Assembly (NCBI GenBank): GCA_963575745.1
Contig: CAUYUJ010014766.1
Location: forward strand, 166,601-204,100
Length of the DNA: 37,500 nucleotides
Reading direction: 5' to 3'
DNA from: Prorocentrum cordatum
Lineage: Eukaryota; Sar; Dinophyceae; Prorocentrales; Prorocentraceae
How positions within the stretch are numbered: position 1 is the first letter of the stretch; each line of letters begins with the position of its first letter. This document shows positions 28,318 to 37,500 of this stretch, piece after piece. The translations under genes and the position numbers were made by a program. The notes under the pieces are model-generated. The model saw nothing but the letters and a program-made list of their open reading frames with translations. It had not been told where the DNA came from and made no database searches.

Positions 28318-28990
28318 AGGCGCCTTCCGCCCCGCGAGCGCGCTCACCCGCGCCTCCACGGCGGACAGCCGGCTGCGCGGGCTCCCCCCTTCGGCCGCGG
28401 AGGCTGCCTCCTGCGGCAGGGCCGAGGACGTCATCTCTGCTCCTCCCCCCTCCCTGCTCCAGGTTCGTGCGCTCCGCCTCGTCCCCTCCCCTCCTCTCTC
28501 GCCTGCGCTCCCTGAGCCCCCTCTCCGCTCCCTCCTTCCCTCCTCCCCTCCCTCCCTCCTTCCCTGCCTCCCTCTCTCTCTCTATATTCCTCTCCTGTTC
28601 TTTATGTATGTGTACCTCTCTGTGTCCCTGTCTTTCTATAAGCGTGTACATATAATGTTATGTGTCTTGTTATGTGTTATGTATACATATGATGTATGTA
28701 TCCCTCTTCTTTTGCTGTTCTCTCTCTCTCTCTCGTCCTGTCCTCCCTTGCTATGTCTGCCATCCTCCCTACCACCTTCCCTCCCTCCCGTCCTCGCTCC
28801 CACGGTCTCTCCGTATATGTCGTTTTCTATCTCTCTCGCTATATATATAAATATCGTTGTCTCGTTGTCTTTGTTTTGCTGCATGTCTTTCTTTCTCTCT
28901 CTCTCTCTCTCTGTCATTATTTCTCTCCATGTCTCTCTCCCTCGCCTTCTCCATCATTCGCCCTCTCCCCCGCCCTGTTGAAGTCCCATG
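28318..28990. repeat. CT-rich low-complexity region
   Basis: After a GC-rich stretch, 28480-28980 is pyrimidine-rich: CCTCCCT runs, TCTCTCTC runs at 28576 and 28721, and 28893-28913, with short ATATAT and TATGTATG words. Open frames here are Ser/Leu/Pro-rich and not credible genes. Confidence 0.75.
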
Positions 28991-29099
28991 TCTAAGCATG
29001 AAAGACTGTTGATCCACCTCTTTGGCGCGCATTGCTAACATTTTCTGTCACACAAGGAGCGCATTCCTGCTCAGACTGGGTTGTTGGCCTCCCGGAGTA

Positions 29100-29330
29100 C
29101 AACAACAACCGCAACAGCAGCAACACTTATTTTTAAGACGATTCGCTCTTGTCTGCTCGCGTGCAATTCACCACGTGTACTCCGAACCCTCGATACCCGC
29201 CCTCTTCGTTTTCGAACGTACCCCCTCGGGGGTATATCGTTCGTACCTGCATCGTGTATTCCGTGCAGCCCCTAACGCAGGAGAATAGAGGACGGATGGA
29301 AGGAGGGGACAAGGGGGAGGGAGAGGGATG
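29100..29330 (+). repeat. CAA-bordered module, copy 1 (+)
   Basis: It starts with CAACAACAACCGCAACAGCA, continues ATTCGCTCTTGTCTGCTCGC, AACCCTCGATACCCGCCCTC, TTCGTTTTCGAACGTACC, a GGGGGTATAT block and CGTGTATTCCGTGCAGCCCC, and ends in a GGAGGGGACAAGGGGGAGGG purine stretch. The same order appears at 29680-29890 and, inverted, at 30040-30345 and 30999-31200. Confidence 0.8.
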
Positions 29331-29439
29331 GAGCACGAGAGAGAGAATAGCAGGAGGGGGGCTAGGAGCAGAAAGCACGTGGCAGAACCAGTCAGGCAGG
29401 GGCGGATAGACCCTGACAGGCGGGTCGAGAAGGCGGGCC

Positions 29440-29680
29440 CAGGCGGCCAGGTCGAGCAGGCGGGTTGCTGAAGCGTGCGTCCTGCATGAATCGCGAGGAA
29501 GTCTCGAGCGACAGCGCGATTCCCAATACATCGCAGGGAAATCCACTGCGAGAGAATGATTCCTGAGTGTCGAGGGCTCGGCGTCTGAATCAATTGCGAG
29601 GAAGTCCCACGCGAGAGCGCGATTGATGCATACTGTGTGAGGAGGTCCCGCGCGAGAACGCGAGTTGGGACTACATTGTG
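29440..29680. repeat. Degenerate GCGAGGAAGTC / GCGAGAGCGCGATT units
   Basis: ATCGCGAGGAAGTCTCGAGCG, TTGCGAGGAAGTCCCACGCG and TGTGAGGAGGTCCCGCGCG are successive worn units. They are the reverse complement of words in the 30.4-31.0 kb minisatellite (CGCGAGAGCGCG and AATTGCGAGGAAGTC), so the same family is present here in opposite orientation. Confidence 0.65.
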
Positions 29681-29960
29681 AGACAACCACAACAACAATC
29701 AGTTCGCTCGTATCTGCTCGCGTGCCACTCGACACGTATATCCTGAACCCTCGGTGCCCGCCCTCTTCGTCGTCGACCGTACCCCTTAGGGGTATATCTT
29801 TCTTACCTGCAACGTGTATTTCGTGCAGCGCCTAAGGCAGGGGAAATGAGGACGGACGGAAGGAGGGGACAAGGGGAGGGAGGAGGATTGAGCACGAGAG
29901 AGAGGGAGAGAGAGTAGCAGGAGGAGGGCTAGGAACAGAACATACCTGGGAGAACCGGAC
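29680..29960 (+). repeat. CAA-bordered module, copy 2 (+)
   Basis: ACCACAACAACAATCAGTTC leads into CGCTCGTATCTGCTCGCGTG, AACCCTCGGTGCCCGCCCTC, TTCGTCGTCGACCGTACCCC, GGGGTATATCTTTCTTACC and GCAGCGCCTAAGGCAGGGGA, and then the same purine stretch (GGAGGGGACAAGGGGAGGG) and GAGCACGAGAGAGAG as copy 1. Homology with copy 1 extends over about 200 bases. Confidence 0.85.
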
Positions 29961-30039
29961 GGGCAGGTTGGGCGCCAATCTCTCTCGCGCTCCAACCTTC
30001 CCCCTCCCCTTGTCCCTTCCCTCCTCCCTTCCTTCACCT

Positions 30040-30345
30040 GTTTTAGGGGCTGCGCAAACTACACGTGGCAGATAAGGAGGACATGCCCCCGAAGGTGGTA
30101 CGATCGAAGACGAAGAGGGCGGGTATCGAGGGTGTGGTTATACACGTGGAGCGACACGCGAGCAAACAAGAGCGAACAATCGTAGCATAATCGCTGTTGT
30201 TGTTGTCGCTGGCGTTGTTGTTGTTGGTTGTTGTTGTTGTTGTGGTTGTGGCTGTGGTTGAGATTGGTGTTGTTGCTTGTGGTGTATGTGTTGATGTTGC
30301 TGTTGCTGTTGCTGTTGAATGCTCACTTCTGCCGAATAATTGTTG
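30040..30345 (-). repeat. CAA-bordered module, copy 3 (-), with long (TTG)n
   Basis: On the minus strand: (CAA)n/(CAG)n at 30345-30200, then CGATTGTTCGCTCTTGTTTG, CTCGCGTGTCGCTCCACGTG, ACCCTCGATACCCGCCCTC, TTCGTCTTCGATCGTACCAC and GCGCAGCCCC. The triplet head is expanded to about 150 bases here. Confidence 0.85.
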
Positions 30346-30384
30346 CTGATCTCTGGAAGCGGTCCCGCGCGCTCTGGCCTCTAC

Positions 30385-30990
30385 GCTGGCTACATGTTCT
30401 CTGAGAACGAAACTCCCGCGCGAGCACTGGCTTGAGTGTAGAAGTGTGTCCTTGGAGGCCCTACTACAACGACAACGGCTTCCGCTCGATGCTTCCTCAC
30501 ACTCTACCCCGAGACGCTCTGGAACGGCGCTCCCGCTCGAGACACTTCCTCGCAATTCAATCCAGTTGGCGGAGGCCCAACCACGACGGCAAGGGCTCCT
30601 GCTCGATGCAGCCTCACGATTTGCTCCGAGAGCCCCTGGCCAGGAAGGCCCCCGAACTCAGGAACGGCGCTCTCGCTCGAGACTTTCTCGCGATTCAATC
30701 AAATTGGTGGAGGCCCAACTACGACGACAAGGGCTCTCGTTTGACACTTCCTCAAGATGCATTCGCAGGAGCCCTTGCCAAAGAAGCCCCCGAACTCAAG
30801 AGTGGCGCTCTCGCTCAGGATATTCCCGTAATTCACGGAACTCGGTGGAGGCCCAGACACTTCGACAAGGGATCCCGTTCGATATTTCTCAATATGTATT
30901 CCGAGAGCCCCTGGCCTGGCCAGAGAGGCCCCCGAACTCAGGAACGGCACTCTCGCTCGAGCGTTCCTCGCACTTCAGTCAGTGGCCGAC
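30385..30990. repeat. ~140-bp minisatellite, about 4 units
   Basis: GGAACGGCGCTCTCGCTCGA recurs at 30521, 30661, 30799 (as AGAGTGGCGCTCTCGCTC) and 30941, spaced 138-142 bases. Each is followed by TTCCTCGC.ATTCA, TGGAGGCCCAACTACGACG, ACAAGGGCTC and GAGCCCCTGGCC. Divergence is moderate. The 268-codon frame across it is not supported as a gene, since period lengths differ and other frames are open as well. Confidence 0.8.
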
Positions 30991-30998
30991 AAGGAAGA

Positions 30999-31205
30999 TG
31001 TTCCTCCCGAAAGGGGGTTGCGATCGAAGACGAAGTGGGCGGGTATCGAGGGTTGGGGTATAAAGAATACAAAGCATGCGTGCCATTAAGAGCGAACAAC
31101 CTTAACATGATTGTTGTTGTTGCTGCTGCTGCTGTTAGTGATGCTGCTGTTGTTGGTGGTGTTGGTTTTGTTGCTGTTGCTGCTGCTGTTGTTGTTGCTC
31201 TCGGC
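30999..31205 (-). repeat. CAA-bordered module, copy 4 (-)
   Basis: On the minus strand it runs from the (CAA)n/(CAG)n of 31200-31110 to GTTGTTCGCTCTTAATGGC, ACCCTCGATACCCGCCCAC, TTCGTCTTCGATCGCAACCC and CTTTCGGGAGGAAC. It lies directly beyond the minisatellite. Confidence 0.8.
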
Positions 31206-31324
31206 GCCTCGAGGCCTTCAGGTGCGAGGCCGCCCTGACCAGCCTCGGAGCCTCCAGAAGGCGCCGTGTGCCTCGGCCTGGCCGGCAGGAGGCGGCCCCG
31301 ACGTGGGCCCGACGGGGGCACCGC

Positions 31325-31458
31325 GGGAGGGCTCCTCCTCCTCCTCCTCCTCCTCGTCCTCCTCCTCCTTCTCCTCCTCTTCCTCCTCCTCCTCCTCGTC
31401 CTCCTCGTCCTCCTCCTCCTCCTCCTCCTCCTCCTCCTCCTCCTCCTCCTCCTCCTCC
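31325..31458. repeat. (CTC)n tract
   Basis: CTC triplets with single GTC, TTC and CTG interruptions. The 350-codon frames around it are low-complexity. The GC-rich text 31460-31737 has no recognised gene. Confidence 0.95.
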
Positions 31459-31737
31459 TGCTTGCACTGCGCGAGCGCCCACAATGGTGCGGGCGGGCGG
31501 CTGGGCGCTGCCGGCCGACAGTGCGAGGCCGCGTGCCCCGCGCGCGCCCCGCGCACGCCACCAATCGGGGGGGGGCCCCAAAGGGCGCAGTCCTCCGGGG
31601 GGCCGCCCCCTCGGGGCGCCCCCCGCCCCCCCCGCCTGCGCTGGCCCGCAGGCCCTCCGGGGCGGGGCTGGCGCTCGCGGCGGGAGGGGCCTGCCCCGAG
31701 GGGGCCCCTCCCTGCTGCGCGCGGTCCAGACACGCAG

Positions 31738-31965
31738 TGCCTCCTCCCCCCCTCCCTCCCTCCCTTTCTGCTCCTCCCTCGTGCATTCCCCCCTCCCGCC
31801 TCATTCTCCTCGGTCCTCCCCCTCGTTCGTCCCCTCCCTCGTTCATCCCCCCCTCTCGTTCATCCCCCTCTCCTCCTGCTCCTCCCTCCCTCGTTCATCC
31901 CCCTCCCTCGTTCATGCCCCCTCCTTCCTCATTCTCCTCCGTCCTGCCCTCCTCCTTCCCTGCCG
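31738..31965. repeat. CTCCCTCGTTCATCCCC degenerate repeats
   Basis: A pyrimidine-rich stretch in which CCTCGTTCATCCCC recurs with variants (31844, 31892 and 31909, among others). The unit of about 17-25 bp is irregular. Confidence 0.8.
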
Positions 31966-32295
31966 CTGCGAGATGGATGGCCTCACACACCTCTGCACGT
32001 CGTGGGGAAAGTCCCCGCGGCTTGTGTTCGGCATTTGCCGGCATCCTGGAGTTGCTTCTTCTCCAAGCTGACCCACCCAGGATACGATGAGCGTCCTGCT
32101 CGCGGGCGCTGCGAGCCCTGTCGCTCACTCACGCGACTTCGCCTCGCCCGCAAGCGCGCCACCTACGACACGGAATGACATCGAAGCTGCTGTTTTTCTG
32201 AATGGGGTCGCTACGATCTCACGTCCATCCTCCGACGCTGCAGCGAGTGCATCGATTCAACGATCGAATCAACAAAAACATCTGCGCGCGCATCT

Positions 32296-32721
32296 TCAGA
32301 CGCTCAAAACACGAAACCGTGAAGCACATCGAGGCACTGACAATTCCGCGGTCGGGAGAGCGGACGCAGGAAACACGTCACTGATCGGATGAACGCGAGG
32401 GGAATCGACAGCGACACATTGCGATGAGAGAAGACATTGGCAGAGCAGACACTCAAAGGGGAACCACTGAGAACGGAGGGATGTTGTTTGCCCACACGGC
32501 GGAGGTTTGTCCCACAGCTCCTTTCCAAAGACGTCGGCTGTCAGCGAGCGCACGCGCTCCTTGCAATGCAAGCTTGACTTGGCTTTCTGAATGCAAATAT
32601 GACACGTGACAGGATGCGGAACCTCTTGAAATCCATTCTGGACCCTCTCACACATGTGCCATCTTCCATGTGATGCAGTCTGGGAGCCATCAATGACTAT
32701 CAAAACTGTGCACCATGTCAA
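32296..32721 (-). CDS. Unrecognised small open frame, normal composition (up to 141 aa)
   Basis: Unlike most frames here it is not low-complexity and not a repeat reading. The translated text contains HPVTCHIC, a Cys pair with nearby Cys residues (SSLHCKERVRSL, KPPPCGQ and CLLCQC), which could be a metal-binding fragment. The first possible codon is TTG at 32721, right after an in-frame TAG a few codons upstream, and I see no ATG there, so it is more likely a gene remnant or chance frame than a complete gene. The region 32.1-33.2 kb has lower GC than its neighbours. I assign no function. Confidence 0.2.
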   Translation of the reverse strand: MTWCTVLIVIDGSQTASHGRWHMCERVQNGFQEVPHPVTCHICIQKAKSSLHCKERVRSLTADVFGKELWDKPPPCGQTTSLRSQWFPFECLLCQCLLSSQCVAVDSPRVHPISDVFPASALPTAELSVPRCASRFRVLSV

Positions 32722-33279
32722 CCTGTTTATCGACCTCTATCTCGCCCCCCACCAATCCCATCACAACAAATATATACATGGCACCTCTGCGTATGATACC
32801 ACCATTCGGTTGATAATCATGGTGAGGGTGGGGCAACTCTCGGTTTGCAATCGATCCGCTCCGCTCTCGGTAAATGTGTAGCCTAAGCGGCCACTAGATC
32901 TACCCGTTTGCTGGTCGAACCCATCTGTGTGTTCTGTGTGTCCATCTGTCTATCATATCCTGAATATGCCGCGCCGGGTATGATGTCGCTGCTGGTCGTC
33001 GGGACTTGTGACGGGCCGACGACAGGTGACCAAGCAACACTGCTTTGCAAAAGCGTTGGCATTCGGCGGGCAACGGCGAGACTCTGTAGACTGGCGCTCA
33101 CGGATACGCCACCGCTCTCCTATCCGCCACTACAGGGCTCAGGTGCTCTCCGAACGTCTTACACTTTCCCTGGGTGCGTGGCTGAAACGGGGCTCCGCGA
33201 TGCCAACTCTCGCTGTTCTCATTCTCACTGCCGCCCCTGCCCCGCGACACCTCCGAGCCCCACCCGGTGATCCGCTGGG

Positions 33280-33375
33280 GACCTGCCCGCGCCCCGCCTC
33301 GACGCCCAGCCGCGACCGACCCAGCGATCCGTTCACCGATCCGCCCGCGATCCGCCCGTGACCCGCCGCGCCATT
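33280..33375. repeat. GATCCGCCCG short repeats
   Basis: GCGATCCGTTCACC, GATCCGCCCGC, GATCCGCCCGTGACCCGCC and related words follow one another. Shortly after, AAAAGTCGGCGCCTGC occurs twice (33430 and 33463). Confidence 0.6.
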
Positions 33376-33899
33376 CGACGGGCGACCCGCCTAAGACCTG
33401 TCCGCAGCCCAAGACACTTTTATGTTTTGAAAAGTCGGCGCCTGCGGCGGGCCCGTGGTGTCAAAAGTCGGCGCCTGCACGCTTGGTTTCGAGCATCGCA
33501 CGCTGCCGATGGCCCCCCAGGCCCACCACTCTGACCCGCCGCTGCGGGGCCCTACGGCGTCTACTTGTCTACCTCGTCTTGACCCCAACTGACTCGGGAG
33601 CTGCCAGAGGTGACCCTGCCGCAAAGTGCGCCCACGCCCTCTAGCGCACCCAGCACGAGGCGCAGAAGGCCCCAGGGAATTCTTCACGGTGCGGAAAAAT
33701 CTGGGGGCACCCCGGACCAGGAGCACCTGCGGCGGGCCGAGCTGAGCAGCGAACCCCCTACCCCCTAATGCGGGATGACGATTAATAAAAAAATGGGGGG
33801 GAACGATTAAAAAATAAGCCTGACGAAAGACCCAACCATACGTAGTTGTGAATACCGCAATTGTGGATATATTCCTCGGTGGCGCCCCCGGGCCACGAA

Positions 33900-35490
33900 A
33901 CGAGTGAGGGGTGTGCCGAAATGGGGGGGTGGAACCGCATGCGAGCGCAGCCACTGGGGCGTTCGGTGGAGCTCCCTATGGGGCCACGAAACGTGTGAGG
34001 GGTGTGCCAGAATGGGGGGTGGAACCGCATGCGGGCGCAGCCACTGGGGCCTTCGGTGGAGCTCCCTATGGGGCCACGAAACGTGTGAGGGGTGTGCCAG
34101 AATGGGGGGTGGAACCGCATGCGGGCGCAGCCACTGGGGCCTTCGGTGGAGCTCCCTATGGGGCCACGAAACGTGTGAGGGGTGTGCCAGAATGGGGGGT
34201 GGAACCGCATGCGGGCGCAGCCACTGGGGCCTTCGGTGGAGCTCCCTATGGGGCCACGAAACGTGTGAGGGGTGTGCCAGAATGGGGGGTGGAACCGCAT
34301 GCGGGCGCAGCCACTGGGGCCTTCGGTGGAGCTCCCTATGGGGCCACGAAACGTGTGAGGGGTGTGCCAGAATGGGGGGTGGAACCGCATGCGGGCGCAG
34401 CCACTGGGGCCTTCGGTGGAGCTCCCTATGGGGCCACGAAACGTGTGAGGGGTGTGCCAGAATGGGGGGTGGAACCGCATGCGGGCGCAGCCACTGGGGC
34501 CTTCGGTGGAGCTCCCTATGGGGCCACGAAACGTGTGAGGGGTGTGCCAGAATGGGGGGTGGAACCGCATGCGGGCGCAGCCACTGGGGCCTTCGGTGGA
34601 GCTCCCTATGGGGCCACGAAACGTGTGAGGGGTGTGCCAGAATGGGGGGTGGAACCGCATGCGGGCGCAGCCACTGGGGCCTTCGGTGGAGCTCCCTATG
34701 GGGCCACGAAACGTGTGAGGGGTGTGCCAGAATGGGGGGTGGAACCGCATGCGGGCGCAGCCACTGGGGCCTTCGGTGGAGCTCCCTATGGGGCCACGAA
34801 ACGTGTGAGGGGTGTGCCAGAATGGGGGGTGGAACCGCATGCGGGCGCAGCCACTGGGGCCTTCGGTGGAGCTCCCTATGGGGCCACGAAACGTGTGAGG
34901 GGTGTGCCAGAATGGGGGGTGGAACCGCATGCGGGCGCAGCCACTGGGGCCTTCGGTGGAGCTCCCTATGGGGCCACGAAACGTGTGAGGGGTGTGCCAG
35001 AATGGGGGGTGGAACCGCATGCGGGCGCAGCCACTGGGGCCTTCGGTGGAGCTCCCTATGGGGCCACGAAACGTGTGAGGGGTGTGCCAGAATGGGGGGT
35101 GGAACCGCATGCGGGCGCAGCCACTGGGGCCTTCGGTGGAGCTCCCTATGGGGCCACGAAACGTGTGAGGGGTGTGCCAGAATGGGGGGTGGAACCGCAT
35201 GCGGGCGCAGCCACTGGGGCCTTCGGTGGAGCTCCCTATGGGGCCACGAAACGTGCGAAGGGTGTGCCAGAATGGGGGGTGGAACCGCATGCGGGCGCAG
35301 CCACTGGGGCCTTCGGTGGAGCTCCCTATGGGGCCACGAAACGTGTGAGGGGTGTGCCACAATGGGTGTGGGATGGGGAGGAGGGGGGAGGAAGGGGAGG
35401 AGGAGGAGGAGAGGAGGAGAACGCGGGGCGACGTCTCTTCAAAACGAGGACCCAACACCACAGGATGGTTGGGAAAAAATCATGCCATTT
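33900..35490. repeat. 90-bp repeat family, locus C: homogenised array plus conserved tail
   Basis: After one variant unit (33900-33990), fourteen units from 33991 to 35250 appear identical, each exactly 90 bases and starting ACGTGTGAGGGGTGTGCC. One unit with two substitutions follows at 35251, then a partial unit at 35341. The array closes with a purine tract (35375-35420), CGCGGGGCGACGT, CTCTTCAAAACGAGGACCCA and ACAGGATGGTTGGGA, as in loci A and B. Since 90 is divisible by three, four frames (517-559 codons) stay open on both strands; this is a property of the period, not proof of a protein. Confidence 0.95.
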
Positions 35491-35803
35491 CTGCACAATG
35501 TTCTGACTGGAGGAGAACGGTGAGAAGTCATAGTTCTCCAGCCCGCGGCCGGTTTTTTCTAAAAGTCATCCCGGGCGCCGCCGCGTGAACACGACCCCCG
35601 GTCATTTATGAATCGTCATCCTCCATTACCCAGCGGTCCATCGATCACTTTGAGCTGAGCCAGTGGAGACACGCAGCGGGCTGCCCGCAGGACCACCAGA
35701 GGACGACCACGGAGCACCTCTGCAGACACGCGGCGGGCGCGCGCGCCGTACCCAGCTGACAAGAAATGCCCCGCTCTGGGCCAGGTTCTCTCTCGCCATC
35801 GCG

Positions 35804-35985
35804 TACTCCAGACTTCGTAATAAAAGGGAGGGGGTCTGGACCCTCCAAGACAAGCCATTTCAGACCCCCCCCGGGGGAGACCCCTCCAAAACATCGTCCC
35901 CAGACCCCCCAGGCCCTCCAAGATAGCCTGGAAGAGACCCCCCCCGAAATGAGACCCCCCTCCCTTTATTACGAAATCTGGAGTA
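35804..35985. mobile_element. Mariner/Stowaway-like MITE, 178 bp plus TA duplication
   Basis: The ends are inverted over about 32 bases: CTCCAGACTTCGTAATAAAA then GGGAGGGGGTCT on the left (from 35806), and its counterpart ending CGAAATCTGGAG at 35983 on the right. One mismatch and two single-base indels separate the arms. TA stands on both sides (35804-35805 and 35984-35985). A TA duplication and ends starting CTCC are typical of Tc1/mariner-derived Stowaway MITEs. The interior is rich in GACCCCCC and has no open frame of note, so a transposase would act in trans. Confidence 0.85.
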
Positions 35986-36406
35986 AGGTCGCCTCGCCAA
36001 AACCCCGACACGAACCGAGACCAGAATCGATTGCCTGGGCCGGGGGGCGGGTCGTTACAAGTCGGCCTCATGCCCAGATGTCCCAGGAAGACACTCGGGC
36101 GCGGAGGAAGCATGTGAAACTATTGCATGGCCCAAGCGAACGGAATTTTCCAAACGGAGTCGAGTCAGTACTTGCGCATCGATCACCCCATGTCTCCCCC
36201 GGAAGCACAGGGACGCAACGAACATCCTCTCATCTTCCCATCTCCAGAGTCCCCTGCACATGCCGCTTCCGCCCACCTTCTGCAATGACCCGCTCCGCTT
36301 CACGTCCGCGGGCCTCTGCCGGATGAGAGATGCATCTTGATTTCGTGATCCCCGAGCGGCGAGGTCCTTTCCTGCACGCCCTGTATCCGACCCTGCCTCT
36401 CATCCC
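35986..36406. other. No gene or repeat recognised
   Basis: Mixed sequence with short open frames only; nothing I can assign. Confidence 0.45.
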
Positions 36407-36570
36407 TGAAGGGGGCCCAGGACACACAAGTAAATACACACAAATAAACATATGCCCCATATTGTCCCATATGTTCTGGGTTTTCGTCTTCCCCCCCACT
36501 TCCCGTATTGTCCCATATTTTCTGGGGAATCGACGATGAATTGTGTCTGTGTGTTTCTTTCCCTCCTGAC
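36407..36570. repeat. Dispersed CA-headed repeat, copy 3
   Basis: It matches 17121-17295 from TGAAGGGGGCCCAGGACACA to GTGTCTGTGTGTTTC, with CATATGTTCTGGGTTTTCGT, a C run and CCCATATTTTCTGGGGAATC between. Here the CA head is only five units long and is continued by CACAAATAAACATATG. Confidence 0.85.
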
Positions 36571-37500
36571 TCTCATCCTCTCGTCTGTAACTGCGAGGCT
36601 GTCCACACGCTGTCCTCGAGCGCCACCAGGCGGTCGCAGGGGCCCCCGACCAGCGGCGTAGGCGAACCGTCGCGCCCTGCGGCGCCAGCTCCCCTTCGCA
36701 CGATGTGGTGCCAGTGTGGCCCGCAGCAGGCATCACAGTCAGAGACCTGCCGCCGGATGCCACCCAGGGTGGCGACCTGGAGCCTAGAGTAAGGTCGGGG
36801 ATGGGGGTTGGACCGGGATTCGAGTCAGGGCAAGCGTTCGGCCCGAGTGGGGCATTCTGCTCGGCCGTGGGGGGGGAACGCAAACAGACAGACCCCGAAC
36901 GCCACGCAAAGCGAGCCACATCGGCCGAATCCCTCTCCAGAAGCTCGACTGCCATCGGCCGCGCCACGGGACCCGTTGGGTCGATCGTGGGCCCCACGGA
37001 AGCGGGGAGGACAGCCGCGGGATTCGGCGGCTGGGAATGGGGGGGGGATCCATCGGGTACGTGGGAGGGGGCACCGCTGCTGCCCACACTGGCACCCCCC
37101 AAAACTTGTCCACGCACGTCTCGGACACTCGACCTGCGCCTCGGCTCCCAGCGACATGGGAAGGAGAACCACAGCGGCAGGAGCAGCCTTTCTCGGCGAC
37201 CTGCGCGGCTATTTCCTGGACCGGCACTGGGCCCCCCGCGCCGGGGACGGCACCGGAGGCGCCGCCGGGAGGCCCCACGCTGGCCGAACCCAGGCGCGCA
37301 GGCCACTGCTGGGAGGGCCCCTGCGGGCCCGTACCAGAGCGTACCCCAGCGAAGGGCCACCTGTGGGGGAGCCCAAAAGGAAGACGAGACCACTACGCCC
37401 TGGAGCCCTCCCGGGGTGCGTTCTGGCCAGAACTCGCGATGCTGGGTCCCGCCGTAGCGACGAGGGCCTCCCAGGAGGCCCCAAAAACACGAAACCAAGG
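36571..37500. other. GC-rich end of window; long minus frame without recognised domain
   Basis: A minus-strand frame is open from 37498 to 36230 (422 codons), and other frames of 160-250 codons overlap it on both strands. Its text is rich in Pro, Gly, Arg and Ser, without a motif I know, and its last third runs through the dispersed repeat at 36407-36570. In GC-rich DNA stops are rare, so I do not call a gene. The frame may continue beyond the window. Confidence 0.3.

Noticed and set aside
33900-35400. CRISPR array
   Set aside because: Units are contiguous 90-bp tandem copies without spacers, in a eukaryotic context.
33782-35523. Four frames of 517-559 codons over the 90-bp array taken as a repeat protein
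   Set aside because: Openness follows from a 90-base period without stop; four frames on two strands are equally open and nothing favours one. Kept only as a question in the findings.
36230-37498. 422-codon minus-strand gene
   Set aside because: Low-complexity composition, competing frames on both strands, and its last third runs through a dispersed repeat that is open in several frames.

Overview
The window reads as nuclear DNA of a dinoflagellate. The decisive evidence is two exact copies of the 22-nt dinoflagellate spliced leader (core CCGTAGCCATTTTGGCTC) at 9736-9757 and 22254-22275. The high GC, the dense simple repeats and a non-LTR retrotransposon coding in a G/C-rich style fit this. 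The genus cannot be fixed from the sequence. I found no ordinary cellular gene, tRNA, rRNA or CRISPR array that I can support. Almost everything recognisable is mobile or repetitive DNA.

The centrepiece (22254 to about 28180, + strand) is an apparently intact autonomous LINE. It starts exactly with a spliced leader. It carries ORF1 (zinc finger, Gly-rich linker, coiled coil) and, overlapping it in another frame, ORF2 (AP-type endonuclease, reverse transcriptase, CCHC knuckle, RNase H, C-terminal Cys-rich domain). It sits inside a (GGA)n tract present on both sides. The copy therefore looks like a trans-spliced mRNA reverse-transcribed to its very 5' end and inserted into a microsatellite.

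Layout. 0-4 kb: minisatellites, a GGA tract, a degenerate ~150-bp tandem family, and a ~175-bp sequence present as two inverted copies. 5.3-7.3 kb: two old loci of a 90-bp repeat family that ends in a conserved tail, one of them interrupted by a 183-bp terminal-inverted-repeat element with a 7-bp target duplication. 8.6-12.5 kb: hairpins, the first spliced-leader copy, a palindromic GGTGTATAC cluster, and a second end of the TIR element. 12.8-13.6 kb: a ~750-bp (CTC)n tract. 13.7-16.7 kb: a CAAGA-rich repeat family arranged as two inverted arms around a near-perfect 96-bp palindrome. 17-19.4 kb: a dispersed CA-headed repeat, a long (CA)n tract and a cloverleaf-like foldback. 19.6-22.25 kb: GGA/GAA tracts and small duplications. 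22.25-28.2 kb: the LINE. 29-31.1 kb: a module present four times in both orientations next to (CAA)n, around a ~140-bp minisatellite. 31.3-33.4 kb: pyrimidine tracts and one small unexplained open frame. 33.9-35.5 kb: a young, homogenised 90-bp array with the same tail as the 5.3-7.3 kb loci. 35.8-36.0 kb: a mariner/Stowaway-like MITE. 36.4 kb: another dispersed-repeat copy.

ORF1 and ORF2 are the only pair of genes that plausibly work together: an RNA-binding partner plus the nicking, copying and RNA-removal enzyme of target-primed reverse transcription. The many other long open frames are poly-Gly, poly-Pro or poly-Ser readings of triplet repeats, or readings of the 90-bp array, and I do not count them as genes.
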